Part shown: positions 16,634 through 26,006 of the stretch, piece after piece
How positions within the stretch are numbered: the stretch's first letter is position 1
Layout of the letters: each line of letters starts with the position of its first letter
Source of the DNA: Vulcanisaeta thermophila
GTDB taxonomy: Archaea > Thermoproteota > Thermoprotei > Thermoproteales > Thermocladiaceae
Assembly: GCF_001748385.1 (NCBI RefSeq)
Contig: NZ_BCLI01000004.1
Coordinates: forward strand, 1 to 64,000
Direction of reading: 5' to 3'
Length of the DNA stretch: 64,000 bases
Notes under the pieces: generated by a model
Seen by the model: the letters and a program-made list of their open reading frames with translations, nothing else
What the model was told of the DNA's origin: nothing
The model's database searches: none
Made by a program: the position numbers and the translations under genes

Positions 16634-17056
16634 ATGTCCCTACTGGCGGATGCATCGAGGAGGTTTAATGCGGAGCTGCTTAACATGGTTAATAAGGAGG
16701 TTAGGGTCTCAGTAACCAACGGAAGCACCTACAGGGGGTTATTAGTGGGCATTGATAGTTCATTAAACATCATACTTCAGGACGCGGTTAATGAGAAGAA
16801 TGAGAGGTTCTCCAGGGTATTAATAATGAACCACGCCATAGTGGACATGGTCCTCATCGAGGAGTACGTGGACCTCAGGGAATTCGCTAAGTACATAGAC
16901 AAGTACTTCCCAGGCATGGTTAAGTACATAGAGGAGGCTAACGTGGTTCAGGTGGGCAATGTTAAGGTAACCACCGCGGGTGTTGAGGGTACGGGCCCCC
17001 TGGCCAAGAGGGTTAAGGAGTTATTCGACGAGTTCATGTCCAGGAGGGGAAGGTAG
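16634..17056 (+). CDS. Sm-like protein with C-terminal extension (SmAP3 type)
   Basis: LSm fold RNA-binding protein that forms rings. Sm1 motif at about residues 20-50 (VRVSVTNGSTYRGLLVGIDSS) and a weak Sm2 motif at about 65-78 (MNHAIVDMVLIEEY). The further 60-residue alpha/beta C-terminal domain matches the longer SmAP3 class known from Pyrobaculum. The four-base gap to tgtA (17061) implies cotranscription with a tRNA-modifying enzyme. Confidence 0.85.
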   Translation: MSLLADASRRFNAELLNMVNKEVRVSVTNGSTYRGLLVGIDSSLNIILQDAVNEKNERFSRVLIMNHAIVDMVLIEEYVDLREFAKYIDKYFPGMVKYIEEANVVQVGNVKVTTAGVEGTGPLAKRVKELFDEFMSRRGR

Positions 17057-17060
17057 TTAA

Positions 17061-18689
17061 ATGTCCTTTGAAATCCTGGACAAGGACCTGGGAGGGAGGA
17101 TTGGCAGGTTAATTACGAGTAGCGGTGTCATAGAGACGCCGGCGCTATTCCCAGTCGTTAATCCCGTGAAGCAGGAGATACCAATTGATGAGATTAAGAA
17201 CGTGGGCTTCAACCAGGTAATAACAAACGCGTACCTCCTCAAGAGGCACTATGGGGACCTGGTTAGGGAGGTTGGGGTTCACAAATTCCTCAATTGGGAT
17301 GGGCCATTAATGACGGACTCGGGCGCCTATCAACTGCTAATGTATGGTAGGGTTGACGTAACACCAGATGAGGTGCTCAGGTACGAGGTTGAGATAGGCA
17401 CGGACATTGGGGTAATACTCGACATACCCACCCAGTGGGGTAGGCCCAGGGACTCCGTTCTACTGGAGGTTGAGGAAACCCTGAGGAGGGCCAGGAGGGC
17501 CCTTGAGCAATTGAGGAATTGGGACCCAAACCATAGGATGCTCATTGTGGGCCCTATACAGGGAGGCGATAAACTGGACATACTGGCCCACTCCGCCAGG
17601 TCCATGGCGAGGCTAAATTACGACATATACGCCATAGGGAGCCCCACCACACTGCTTGAGGAGTATGACTTCCTAACAATAATTAGGATGGTGATGACCG
17701 TGAAGGAAAACGTACCCCCAGGGAAGCCCATACACCTCTTTGGTGCTGGGCACCCATTAATCCTACCGCTGGCGGTTGCCCTGGGGGTCGACCTCTTCGA
17801 CTCGGCCTCCTACATACTCTACGCTAGGGATGATAGGATCATGCTCAGGGATAGAACCGTTAGACTCAGGGATCTTAGGGTTGACAGGATACCCTGTAAC
17901 TGCCCCGTGTGTAGGCGTTATAGTGTTAAGGAGTTGATGGAGATGAATAAGGTGGAGAGGGAGAGGTTGCTTGCCATTCATAACCTCTACGTACTTTGGG
18001 AGGAAATTCAGGAAATAAAGGCTAGGATTAAGGAGGGGACCCTTTGGGAATACCTCGAGGAGAAGTCCAGTGGTGATGCAAGGCTTAGGTCTGCATTCAT
18101 AAAGGCTAGTAGGGATCTCAGGAAGTTCCTTAGATTAATACCCATAACCTCGGGGCGTGTTAGGGCTATGCACGTAACCACCCCTGAGTCATTAATGAGG
18201 CCCGAGGTTCAAGTGCACATAAGCAGGTTATTCAATAATTATAAGCCTCCAGGGAAGACCACGGCGCTGGTACTACCAGGTGAGTACCTGGAGAGGCCGT
18301 ACATTAGGGACCCCATGGTTCAGTGGCTGCTCAGGGAGCTTTCGAGGCGTGGGTTAATGGGTAGGGTTCACGTATTCATACAAAACCCAGCCCTGGGCCC
18401 AATACCCTACGAGTTAAGTGAGGTCTACCCACTTTCACAGCATGAGTACCCCGTGCCCACGCCCATGTACATTAGGCGTGTGGCATTGAGGGTACTTATT
18501 AGGTACGTGGGTATACTGAGGAGTCATGGGTATAAGACCGTGGTCATCGCAACACCCACTAGGTACGCGCCCCTACTCAGTGAGTTACTGAGCAATGCTG
18601 GTGTTGAGGTTCTCATAATGCCCGTGGACTCCAGAAAATCACTGATTTCCCAACTACCCTGGATACTAAACCTGCTGGTCCAGGGTTAA
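17061..18689 (+). CDS. tgtA: Archaeosine tRNA-guanine transglycosylase
   Basis: Replaces guanine 15 in the tRNA D-arm with preQ0, the first step to archaeosine. The catalytic Asp86 is in MTDSGAYQ, and the zinc site is Cys279, Cys281 and Cys284 (CNCPVC) with a histidine about 30 residues on. After the catalytic barrel comes the archaeal C1/C2 region (ALVLPGEYLERPY, HVFIQNPALGPIPYE). At 542 residues the protein ends without a recognisable PUA domain, which Euryarchaeal enzymes carry; the PUA part may be separate or absent. Confidence 0.93.
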   Translation: MSFEILDKDLGGRIGRLITSSGVIETPALFPVVNPVKQEIPIDEIKNVGFNQVITNAYLLKRHYGDLVREVGVHKFLNWDGPLMTDSGAYQLLMYGRVDVTPDEVLRYEVEIGTDIGVILDIPTQWGRPRDSVLLEVEETLRRARRALEQLRNWDPNHRMLIVGPIQGGDKLDILAHSARSMARLNYDIYAIGSPTTLLEEYDFLTIIRMVMTVKENVPPGKPIHLFGAGHPLILPLAVALGVDLFDSASYILYARDDRIMLRDRTVRLRDLRVDRIPCNCPVCRRYSVKELMEMNKVERERLLAIHNLYVLWEEIQEIKARIKEGTLWEYLEEKSSGDARLRSAFIKASRDLRKFLRLIPITSGRVRAMHVTTPESLMRPEVQVHISRLFNNYKPPGKTTALVLPGEYLERPYIRDPMVQWLLRELSRRGLMGRVHVFIQNPALGPIPYELSEVYPLSQHEYPVPTPMYIRRVALRVLIRYVGILRSHGYKTVVIATPTRYAPLLSELLSNAGVEVLIMPVDSRKSLISQLPWILNLLVQG

Positions 18690-18711
18690 TGCCATTTAAT
18701 GGTTGTTTTCA

Positions 18712-19452
18712 TCATATATAATGGGGCGGCCCCTCACTTCTCTTCATGCTCTCCTTAATTTCCTGAATCTCCCTCTCTATGGCTTCCGCGAGCTCCCTTA
18801 GCCTACTCACGTCAACATCAACACCCGTTAACTCCCTGAGGAATTTAATGGCGATTATTGCTGCGTTAGGGTCGGCCCTGAAGGGTTCTGCGTAGGGTAG
18901 TATTGATATTGCCGGTATACCCAGCCTCTCGAACTCATTCATCAACAGCGCCAACGGGCCCACCATGGCGTAGTTAAGCTCCATGAGTTTAACATTACCT
19001 AGTGGGTACCTGTCCCTATATGCCGTGGTCACCGCAACCCTAAGCTGTGCCTCGTCGGAATCCCTAAGCCTATTATCGAGGCCCCCGAACACAATTACGT
19101 TACTGAACCCATTTAGGTACACCCAACTGGCCACGGCTCTTGCGTAATCATGTGCATACCTACTCATGAACTCCCCGTCCCAATGCACCATGGCTATTGT
19201 GAAGCCCTGCCCTGGGCAGTGATAAATCTCGCCTGGTGTGGATAGGAGGCTGGGGTTTATTACGTAGGCGCTGTACGGGGGCTCCCTGGGCATTTCTATA
19301 AACCCAACCCTACGGCATGGCAGTGAGTTGGCAAGGTGGTGAACCACCAGGTAACCCACCATGCCTATTCCCTGGAACCCCGTGAGGAAGTAAGTGGGCT
19401 TCATTATGGGCTCCATCAACCTAATCCTAACCCTCACATTACTAAGCATCAT
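18712..19452 (-). CDS. PAC2-family protein (proteasome assembly chaperone-like)
   Basis: A PAC2-fold protein of about 246 residues: start [20 protein letters not shown], central VIVFGGLDN, then a C-terminal helical tail. Archaeal members are proposed to help 20S proteasome assembly; the family also resembles ATP-grasp-linked proteins, so the role is uncertain. The open frame extends to 19464, but that ATG lies inside the promoter. The double ATG at 19447-19452 fits a leaderless start from the element at 19471-19478, shared with S17e. Confidence 0.75.
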   Translation of the reverse strand: MMLSNVRVRIRLMEPIMKPTYFLTGFQGIGMVGYLVVHHLANSLPCRRVGFIEMPREPPYSAYVINPSLLSTPGEIYHCPGQGFTIAMVHWDGEFMSRYAHDYARAVASWVYLNGFSNVIVFGGLDNRLRDSDEAQLRVAVTTAYRDRYPLGNVKLMELNYAMVGPLALLMNEFERLGIPAISILPYAEPFRADPNAAIIAIKFLRELTGVDVDVSRLRELAEAIEREIQEIKESMKRSEGPPHYI

Positions 19453-19470
19453 TGTTGGGTGCATTTAAAG

Positions 19471-19478
19471 CTTAAAAA
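19471..19478. promoter_or_regulatory. Shared divergent TATA element, PAC2 gene / rps17e
   Basis: CTTAAAAA at the midpoint between the divergent starts (about 19449 and 19501), with an overlapping ATTTAAAG just left of it (19463-19470). Leaderless distance to both start codons. Confidence 0.5.
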
Positions 19479-19500
19479 GGTTCAGGGTAACGATCGCCTA

Positions 19501-19728
19501 ATGGGTAAGGTAAGGCCCAGGTACATTAAGAGCCTCGCCAGGAGGTTATTGGAAGTTTACGCGGATAAGTTCACCGACGACTTCGAAACAAACAAGAAAT
19601 TGGTTGCTGAGCTAACGGACATAACGAGTAAGACCGTGCGCAACAGGGTGGCTGGTGAAATAACAAGGATGGTGAAGAGGCAAAGGGCCGCCGAGGAGAA
19701 GCCAGGGCTCGAGCTTGAGACCCAATAA
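19501..19728 (+). CDS. rps17e: Small ribosomal subunit protein S17e
   Basis: A 75-residue archaeal/eukaryotic ribosomal protein with the typical start [14 protein letters not shown], then [17 protein letters not shown] and the [14 protein letters not shown] helix. The start is fixed by family homology and by the TATA element 27 bp upstream; the frame is open further upstream (to 19336) but that part is not coding. A leaderless single gene, followed 32 bp later by Hsp20 with its own promoter. Confidence 0.95.
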   Translation: MGKVRPRYIKSLARRLLEVYADKFTDDFETNKKLVAELTDITSKTVRNRVAGEITRMVKRQRAAEEKPGLELETQ

Positions 19729-19760
19729 GGTTTTTAAGGAAGAATCAACTATTGTTTTGT

Positions 19761-20306
19761 ATGTCGTGGTTCGATGACGTGGATAGGTGGTTCAAGAGGA
19801 TCCAGAAATACTTTGAAGAGTTAGAGAGGGAGATGGAGGAGGAGATGGAGAGGATAATGAGGGGTGGTGGATTCACGGAGGAGGGTGGTGAGAGGAAGGT
19901 TAGGGGAGGCCCAAGGTATTATTACTACGGTTTTGAAATAAGCATTGGGCCTGATGGTAAACCCAGGATTAAGGAGTTCGGCAATGTGAGGCCCAGGGGT
20001 GAGAAGCCCATTGTTGAGGAGGACATCGAGCCATTGACCGACGTGATTGAGGAGGAGGACAGCATTAAGGTAATTATGGATATGCCCGGTGTGGAGAAGG
20101 ACAAGATAAGTGTGAGGGTTTCTGAGGATGGTAGGAAGGTCATAATAAGCGCCAGGGACACGGACAGGAGGTACTACAAGGAGGTGGAGTTACCCGCCGA
20201 GGTGGACCCAACACAGTCAAAGGCCACATATAGGAACGGCGTATTAACGGTTGAGTTGAAGAAGAAAACCACGCAAAAGAGGGGCTTTGATATTAAAGTT
20301 GAGTGA
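19761..20306 (+). CDS. hsp20: Small heat-shock protein, Hsp20/alpha-crystallin family
   Basis: ATP-independent holdase chaperone. The 181-residue protein has an acidic amphipathic N-terminus (repeated Glu-Met-Glu helix), a Gly/Arg-rich linker with four consecutive Tyr, and the alpha-crystallin domain from about residue 95 (IKVIMDMPGVEKDKI, YRNGVLTVELKK). It ends GFDIKVE without the usual I-X-I tail motif. ATG 19761 is chosen over an in-frame TTG at 19752, because TTTTTAAG (19731-19738) is 26 bp upstream. Confidence 0.93.
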   Translation: MSWFDDVDRWFKRIQKYFEELEREMEEEMERIMRGGGFTEEGGERKVRGGPRYYYYGFEISIGPDGKPRIKEFGNVRPRGEKPIVEEDIEPLTDVIEEEDSIKVIMDMPGVEKDKISVRVSEDGRKVIISARDTDRRYYKEVELPAEVDPTQSKATYRNGVLTVELKKKTTQKRGFDIKVE

Positions 20307-20347
20307 TATTTTTCATAAATTAAACCTTAAAACTTAAATCCTAGACC

Positions 20348-22111
20348 ATGAGGGAAGTGCCTGGTGATCCCCTTGGAAATGCCAGGAAGTGGGTCATAGG
20401 ATCAGCGTGGCCATACATATACGCAGTGCCCCACCTGGGCAATCTAATTGGTTCCGTGCTATCCGCAGACGTCTTCGCCAGGTACCTAAGGCTCAGGGGC
20501 GATGATGTGGTCTTTGTATCAGGGTCTGATGAGCACGGGACGCCCATCGAGGTTGAGGCATTACAACTTGGTGTTAAGCCCAGGGAGTTGACGGATAGGA
20601 TGCACGAGATAATAAGGAGGTTATTTGAGGAGTGGGAGATTAGTTTCGATAATTACACGAGGACCGAGTCCCCCGTGCATAGGGAGTTCGTTAAGGAATT
20701 CTTCATGAAGCTTTACAACAATGGTTACGTGTTCACGAGGGAGGACGAGGTGCCCTACTGCCCCAGGGATAGGATTTACCTGCCCGACAGGTTCATAATA
20801 GGGACATGCCCATACTGCGGTTATGACAAGGCGAGGGGTGACCAATGCGAGAACTGCGGTAGGTTACTGGAGCCGAGGCTCTTGATAAACCCCAGATGCG
20901 CCATATGCGGGTCCAAACCCACATGGGTTAAGACGAAGCATTGGTACCTGGACCTAACAAAGCTTGAGGATAAGGTTAGGGATTACGTAATCAATAACAA
21001 TGCATTACCCGAAAACGCCAAGCAAATGAGCCTCGGCATCCTAAAGGAAGGTTTGAAACCAAGGGCAATAACCAGGGATAATAAGTGGGGCATTGAGGCG
21101 CCATTCCCGGGCGCCGAGGGTAAGACCATCTACGTGTGGCTAGAGGCGGTGCTCGGCTACATATCAGCCACAATTGAGTACTTCAGGAACAAGGGCAGCG
21201 AGGAGAGGTGGAAGGAATACTGGTTCAATAATGACACCAGGGTCGTGTTCTTCGTGGGCAAGGACAACATACCATTCCACGTAATACTACTCCCAGCAAT
21301 GCTCATGGCCTCGGGCGACCCCTACGTAATGCCCTACACCACGGCATCCACGGAGTACCTACTTTACGAGGGCAAGAAATTCTCCAAGAGCCAGAGGATT
21401 GGTATTTGGATCGACGAGGCCTTAGCCCTAATGCCCGTGGAGTACTGGAGGTTCGTGTTAATATACCAAAGGCCCGAGGGCAGGGACGCCAGTTTCTCCT
21501 GGTCCACGGCCCTTGAACTAATAAACTCAATCCTCAACGACGTAATCGGCAACTTCATACACAGGGTATTAACGTTCATAGCCACCAGGTTTGATAGTAA
21601 GGTACCAAGTGGTAACTTAAGGGACGTGGATGTTAACTACATAAATGAGGCCCTGAGGCACTTCAAGGCCGTTGAGGAGCACTACGAAAGGATAGAGCTT
21701 AGGGATGCCCTGGCCGAGGCCGTGGAGATAGCAAGGGTTGGTAATAAGTACCTAAACGAGAGGCAGCCCTGGGAGGTGATCAAGAGCAGTAAGGATGAGG
21801 CGGGTGCCATAATAAACAATGCACTGCACATGGTGAAGGCGCTATCCATAGCCCTGTGGCCCGTGATGCCCAGGTACATGGAGGAGCTATGGAACATGGC
21901 GAACCTCGGTAAACCAACGTGGTTCGACGCCTATAAACCACCTGAACCTGGAAAGGCGATAGGGCCTGTTAAGCCACTGTTCAGGAAAATAAGCCATGAA
22001 GAATTCAAGGCATTCCTAAAGAGGCTTGAGGAGATTAGGAGCATGAAGGATAGGGCCAAGTACCCATGGGAGGAAGTTTACCTGCCAGGAAGGGAGGGTG
22101 TTGGTAAATAA
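20348..22111 (+). CDS. metG: Methionyl-tRNA synthetase
   Basis: Charges tRNA-Met. Class I synthetase signatures: HLGN (HIGH motif, about residue 30) and KFSKS (KMSKS, about residue 343). The zinc knuckle has two Cys pairs, [18 protein letters not shown] and CAICGSK, of the double-zinc type. Length 587 matches archaeal enzymes without the C-terminal tRNA-binding extension. Leaderless start with CTTAAAACTT about 26 bp upstream. Confidence 0.96.
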   Translation: MREVPGDPLGNARKWVIGSAWPYIYAVPHLGNLIGSVLSADVFARYLRLRGDDVVFVSGSDEHGTPIEVEALQLGVKPRELTDRMHEIIRRLFEEWEISFDNYTRTESPVHREFVKEFFMKLYNNGYVFTREDEVPYCPRDRIYLPDRFIIGTCPYCGYDKARGDQCENCGRLLEPRLLINPRCAICGSKPTWVKTKHWYLDLTKLEDKVRDYVINNNALPENAKQMSLGILKEGLKPRAITRDNKWGIEAPFPGAEGKTIYVWLEAVLGYISATIEYFRNKGSEERWKEYWFNNDTRVVFFVGKDNIPFHVILLPAMLMASGDPYVMPYTTASTEYLLYEGKKFSKSQRIGIWIDEALALMPVEYWRFVLIYQRPEGRDASFSWSTALELINSILNDVIGNFIHRVLTFIATRFDSKVPSGNLRDVDVNYINEALRHFKAVEEHYERIELRDALAEAVEIARVGNKYLNERQPWEVIKSSKDEAGAIINNALHMVKALSIALWPVMPRYMEELWNMANLGKPTWFDAYKPPEPGKAIGPVKPLFRKISHEEFKAFLKRLEEIRSMKDRAKYPWEEVYLPGREGVGK

Positions 22112-22177
22112 TATCCGTGAAATACCACAGGATAACCATGGAAACACCTTAAACCTCCCACCCACCTCATTAGGTGT

Positions 22178-22717
22178 ATGTCCGTACTTACCCACGGGGA
22201 GATCATGAGGCTTGTGGAGTCTGGGGCTTTGGTTATTGAGCCCTTTAGTGCCGATGTGGTTAGGGAGAATGGGGTGGACCTTAGGGTTGGTAGTGAGTAC
22301 GCAATCTACGCCTTTGACAACCAGGTAATCGACCCATGCGAGTTGGAGGGTACGAGGCACCTATTCAGTATTGTGGAGGCTAAGGATGGGAGGATAGTGA
22401 TCCCACCAAGGAACTTCGCCCTACTAACAACCATGGAGTACATCAAACTACCAAACAACGTAATAGGACTCTGCAACCTAAGGAGCACCCTGGCCAGGTA
22501 CGGACTCTCGGTACCACCAACAATAATAGACGCGGGCTTTGAGGGAAACATAACCATAGAGGTCGTGAACAACAGCAACAACTACATAGTCCTCAGGCCA
22601 GGCATGAGATTCCTACACGTAGTCCTAGTCAAAACCATCGGGGAAGCAAAATACGCAGGCAGGTACCTGGGGCAGAGGGGCGTAACACCACCAAAGGGAA
22701 TGAAGGGGGAGTGTTAA
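22178..22717 (+). CDS. dcd: dCTP deaminase
   Basis: Deaminates dCTP to dUTP for thymidylate synthesis. The 179-residue trimeric dUTPase-fold protein shows NLRSTLARYGLSVPP and DAGFEGNITIEV, which hold the catalytic Glu, and the substrate-binding RPGMRFLH. It is not obviously fused to a dUTPase activity, although some archaeal members are bifunctional. ATG start, promoter between metG and this gene. Confidence 0.93.
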   Translation: MSVLTHGEIMRLVESGALVIEPFSADVVRENGVDLRVGSEYAIYAFDNQVIDPCELEGTRHLFSIVEAKDGRIVIPPRNFALLTTMEYIKLPNNVIGLCNLRSTLARYGLSVPPTIIDAGFEGNITIEVVNNSNNYIVLRPGMRFLHVVLVKTIGEAKYAGRYLGQRGVTPPKGMKGEC

Positions 22718-22720
22718 TGA

Positions 22721-23689
22721 TTAGTATGAGGTCATGATCTTACTTAGTAATGAGGGGTCAATATTACCGCCGGTAACCATAACAACCACCTTCTTACCCA
22801 TTAACTCACTCCTCAACTTAATCGCCGCAGCTAATGCGGCAGCGCCTGCGGGTTCAGCCACCTGCCCTGTGGTTTCGAGCAGGATCTTTATGGCCCTAAG
22901 CATCTCATCATCACTAACTAAGACCACATCATCAATCCTACCCCTGAGAATATTAAATGAGTATTCATAGGTCCTCGACGTTGCTAAGCCCTCGGCAATG
23001 GTCCTGGCATAACCAGTGGAGATCAACCTATTCTCCTTAAGGGATAGATAAACACTTGGAGCACCCTCAGCCTGCACACCAATGACCTTTATACCTGGGT
23101 TCACGGTCTTATAAACAACAACCGCACTCGCTGCCCCTGAACCACCCCCAATGGGGTTTATTACCACGTCAACATCGGGGAGATCCTCAATAACCTCCAG
23201 GTGCATTGTACCCACACCAGGATAAAGAAGAGGCTCGTTCACACTGTGCACAAATAATAACCCCTCCCTGCGTGATAACTCCATGGCGTAGTCAAGGGCT
23301 TCGTCAAACACATTACCGTGAAAAATAACCTCGGCGCCCAAATCCCTAAGCGCATCAACCTTAACCTGGGAAATACCATGAGGCATTACAATAACTGCCC
23401 TGGCACCAATCAATTTTGCGGCGTAAGCAACAGACTGTGCGTGATTACCTGTGGATGCTGCAATTAACCCCTTCCTAATAGCCTCATCCCTCTTAATCAA
23501 GGCGAAATAAACACCACCCCTAACCTTAAACGCCCTAGTTGGCTGTAAATTCTCAAGCTTTAAATAAACATTAAAACCCAACATATTACTCAAAGCCCTG
23601 GAATAAAATAAGGGGGTCCTGGGTAAGTAGGGACCAATGACCTTACGGGCCCTGTAAACATCAGATAAATTAAACGGTAAATTGCTCAC
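22721..23689 (-). CDS. ilvA: Threonine ammonia-lyase (PLP-dependent)
   Basis: Deaminates threonine (or serine) to 2-oxobutyrate and ammonia. PLP lysine in RAFKVRGG at about residue 54, STGNHAQSVAYAA at about 80, the phosphate loop GGGSGAASA at about 179-187, and a C-terminal GGNID. The 322-residue length means no ACT regulatory domain, as in catabolic or short forms. GTG start with TTATAAAT at 23713-23721 on the minus strand, leaderless. Confidence 0.9.
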   Translation of the reverse strand: MSNLPFNLSDVYRARKVIGPYLPRTPLFYSRALSNMLGFNVYLKLENLQPTRAFKVRGGVYFALIKRDEAIRKGLIAASTGNHAQSVAYAAKLIGARAVIVMPHGISQVKVDALRDLGAEVIFHGNVFDEALDYAMELSRREGLLFVHSVNEPLLYPGVGTMHLEVIEDLPDVDVVINPIGGGSGAASAVVVYKTVNPGIKVIGVQAEGAPSVYLSLKENRLISTGYARTIAEGLATSRTYEYSFNILRGRIDDVVLVSDDEMLRAIKILLETTGQVAEPAGAAALAAAIKLRSELMGKKVVVMVTGGNIDPSLLSKIMTSY

Positions 23690-23971
23690 AAACTAACACG
23701 TGAATTAACCCCTTATAAATTATATGATTACGCACGAGCCAAGACCCATGAACCACAGCATGGTATTCATCATAAGCGGATTTTAGTCAGGATCTAAACC
23801 TGGATCCATCATGAGATTGAAGTTTTACAATGCATTGTTAATTAAGTACGAGGACATTTACAGCCGCAACGTCACGCGAACTCCTAAACATGACCCCGTC
23901 ACATTCTACCTCACGCTGAAATAAAATATCAAGCCAGTGATTCATGTGAAGTTTAAGGATTTACCGGTTTA

Positions 23972-24068
23972 TGGTGGACCGGCCGGGATTTGAACCCGGG
24001 ATCTCCCGCATGCCAAGCTTATGCGGGGTTTACCCCCTGGGCATCCTTCCAGGCTAGACTACCGGCCC
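23972..24068 (-). tRNA. tRNA-Ala(GGC) with a 20-nt intron at position 29/30
   Basis: The acceptor GGGCCGG pairs with CCGGTCC, the T-arm is CCGGG-TTCAAAT-CCCGG, the discriminator is A, and a CCA is encoded (23972-23974). Removing 24019-24038 gives anticodon stem CCCGC/GCGGG with loop TTGGCAT, anticodon GGC. The junctions form a full bulge-helix-bulge: bulges CC^A and AA^G, central helix ATGC/GCAT, inner helix GGGG/CCCC. The intron interrupts the anticodon stem, not the canonical 37/38 site. A TATA-like TTTTTAAG lies upstream at 24087-24094. Confidence 0.93.
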
Positions 24069-24146
24069 GTTTTGCAGTTCCCGTGTTGGTTTTTAAGTTC
24101 TTCGCCTTGTGGTTTGGTTTTTAAGTTCCTATTTTATTTGTGCCTG

Positions 24147-24440
24147 ATGGGTCAGGGTAATGATCAGGTACAGCGGGTTATTCCTCAGGATGTTATGATT
24201 AGTGGTCTCCTTGCCTCGATAAAGCCCATTATTGAGGTTGTTCTTAGGGATTTGGTTAATGATCCTAATTTGAGGCGTATTGTTGTTAATTCCATGGTCT
24301 CCCTACTTAATGATGAGGAGTTTAGGGCTTCGCTTAAGTCCTTGATTGTGGAGTTGATGAGTGATGAGGACATTAGGCGTGGGTTGAGGGATTTGGCTAG
24401 GGACGTGGGTAATCCACTTAGGTTGTTACTTCCGCCTTAG
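24147..24440 (+). CDS. Small helical protein of unknown function
   Basis: A 97-residue acidic, Leu/Val-rich, probably all-helical protein, not recognised. The frame is open from 24021 across the tRNA gene, but ATG 24147 is the sensible start: GGTTTTTAAG (24116-24124) is 26 bp upstream. Its 3' end overlaps the convergent isomerase-like gene by 23 bp. No catalytic or metal-binding motif is visible. Confidence 0.65.
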   Translation: MGQGNDQVQRVIPQDVMISGLLASIKPIIEVVLRDLVNDPNLRRIVVNSMVSLLNDEEFRASLKSLIVELMSDEDIRRGLRDLARDVGNPLRLLLPP

Positions 24441-25620
24441 CCAGGGCCTTGAATTCCATGCCCAGCAAGCTAGCCACTGCTCTTAAATCCTGGATCACAT
24501 TGCCTGGGATTACCACGTGGTGGTTATAGGGGGCCTCATTAAGTAATTCATAACCCTCAAAGTCCACCTGTAATACACCCTGTGTCCTGCACGCATCACC
24601 TCTTAACAGTCCTGAGGATGAGACCAATGCCTTAAAGGCCACCATTCTCCTGAAATCACTTGATACTGAGGCTGCGGTTACCTCCCTGAACTTTATCTTA
24701 CCTGTTAAACCATAGTTATACCCTGACTCGAAGTGCGTGACCACCCTGGGCTCCTCAACCATGTTTAGCGCTATGGTGCAGTGGGACATGGTTATTGACT
24801 TACCCACCACATCATTCACATTCGCAATCCAGCCGCTATACCCCGTTAACTCCCTGGATATTAACATTACCGTGAGGGCCCTGAGATCACCCTCACAGGC
24901 ACTTATTAATCCCTCCTCGTTCAATTTGGCCAGGGCCAGGCACGGTGTAATTCTATTCCTAATTAAAAATGGGAAGCAGTTTATTGCGATGGCGTCATAG
25001 GGGCCATGGAGCCCCCTCATGGCCACGTATACCCTACCAACCTTCAAAAGGTCATTGGTGGGTACGTTAAATAATGCCCTACCCATTAATTCATTGGCGA
25101 ACCTTCCGGCCTCATCATCAGTAACCCCATTTATTAATTCCTCGAACTCCTCCATGGGTATCAAATCAACCCTAGCCTCAAACCTCTCCTCAAAATTCCT
25201 GATAATACTCGTCTTTGTACTAAGCCCAATCACCGCAACCCTGGACCTCAATAACCTTGCTGAGGCCCTTGCCAACCTAATGGCGGTGCCCAGCCTTTCG
25301 AGACCATCCACGTGGATCACACCCACGTTTCTCACGCCTAGGTCCAGGATCGCTGATTTAGCATCCAGGAGCGATGCGAGGCTATTATTGCCTGGGTATG
25401 AAACAAGGAGCACCCTATTTAGCCCCCAGTGATTTACGAAGTCCCTAATCAAGGCACTTGTCCCTCCGGATAACACCACAGCCACTAGTATGGGATTCCC
25501 CACCACGGCCACCCTACCTATGTCGTCCGCGCTCGAAATAATGTGATTGAGCCCACTGGGCCTGGGGATCCTGTCCTTATGTAATGGCGATACAAAGCCA
25601 ACAACCAAGATCTCCTGCAT
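24418..25620 (-). CDS. L-fucose/L-arabinose isomerase-like protein
   Basis: A 400-residue protein with two Rossmann-like N-terminal parts and a C-terminal domain resembling the fucose/arabinose isomerase group: the likely metal-ligand region ACEGDLRALTVMLI at about 240, GYSGWIANVN, HFESGYNYG, and a C-terminal HHVVIPGNV. Members interconvert aldoses and ketoses with Mn2+, but crenarchaeal relatives are annotated only as related proteins and the substrate is unknown. Leaderless, sharing a divergent TATA with the gene at 25674. Confidence 0.65.
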   Translation of the reverse strand: MQEILVVGFVSPLHKDRIPRPSGLNHIISSADDIGRVAVVGNPILVAVVLSGGTSALIRDFVNHWGLNRVLLVSYPGNNSLASLLDAKSAILDLGVRNVGVIHVDGLERLGTAIRLARASARLLRSRVAVIGLSTKTSIIRNFEERFEARVDLIPMEEFEELINGVTDDEAGRFANELMGRALFNVPTNDLLKVGRVYVAMRGLHGPYDAIAINCFPFLIRNRITPCLALAKLNEEGLISACEGDLRALTVMLISRELTGYSGWIANVNDVVGKSITMSHCTIALNMVEEPRVVTHFESGYNYGLTGKIKFREVTAASVSSDFRRMVAFKALVSSSGLLRGDACRTQGVLQVDFEGYELLNEAPYNHHVVIPGNVIQDLRAVASLLGMEFKALAKAEVTT

Positions 25621-25641
25621 ATCCTGAATTGGTTGTGGATA

Positions 25642-25650
25642 GGTATATAA
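25642..25650. promoter_or_regulatory. Shared divergent TATA element
   Basis: TATATAAAT (read ATTTATATA on the other strand) lies midway between start codons at 25620 and 25674 and is the only candidate TATA for both leaderless genes. Confidence 0.5.
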
Positions 25651-25673
25651 ATAGGTGGTTATTCACTACTTTA

Positions 25674-25979
25674 ATGGAGGAGGACGAGGATAGAGAGGAG
25701 GGTGAGGATACAACCAGTGAAGCTGGTGAAGGGGGCTCCGATTACTCATCCCTTGTGAGTAAAGCCCCTGAGTGGAGTGTGGGTGTCATCCTCTACAACG
25801 GTAATGCATACCCACTGGCCAAGAGTAAGTATAGGAGGAATGAGTACTACTTCTCCCCCAATTGGAGGCCTGTGGCTAAGAACATAAGGGGCGACGTGGT
25901 TGTTCTTAGGGATGGGAAGGTTAGTAAGTACAGGATTAGTAGGCATGGGGATAAGTACCTGCAGGTGGTCCTGATTTAA
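25674..25979 (+). CDS. Small protein with acidic N-terminus, unknown
   Basis: 101 residues: an acidic Glu/Asp/Ser-rich N-terminal 30 residues, then a compact basic, aromatic C-terminal domain (WSVGVILYNGNAYPLAKSK...FSPNWRPVAKN) that looks like a small beta-barrel. Not recognised. The start at 25674 rather than 25584 is set by the TATA element at 25642-25650; the upstream extension is antisense to the isomerase-like gene. Confidence 0.65.
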   Translation: MEEDEDREEGEDTTSEAGEGGSDYSSLVSKAPEWSVGVILYNGNAYPLAKSKYRRNEYYFSPNWRPVAKNIRGDVVVLRDGKVSKYRISRHGDKYLQVVLI

Positions 25980-26006
25980 CGAGTAAGTTGCTTAAACTCA
26001 TTATTT

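Noticed and set aside
23760-23830. Possible C/D-box sRNA on the minus strand (ATGATGG ... CTGA ... ATGATGA)
   Set aside because: The C box has a mismatch, the D'-to-C' spacing is too long, and no final CTGA follows the second box.
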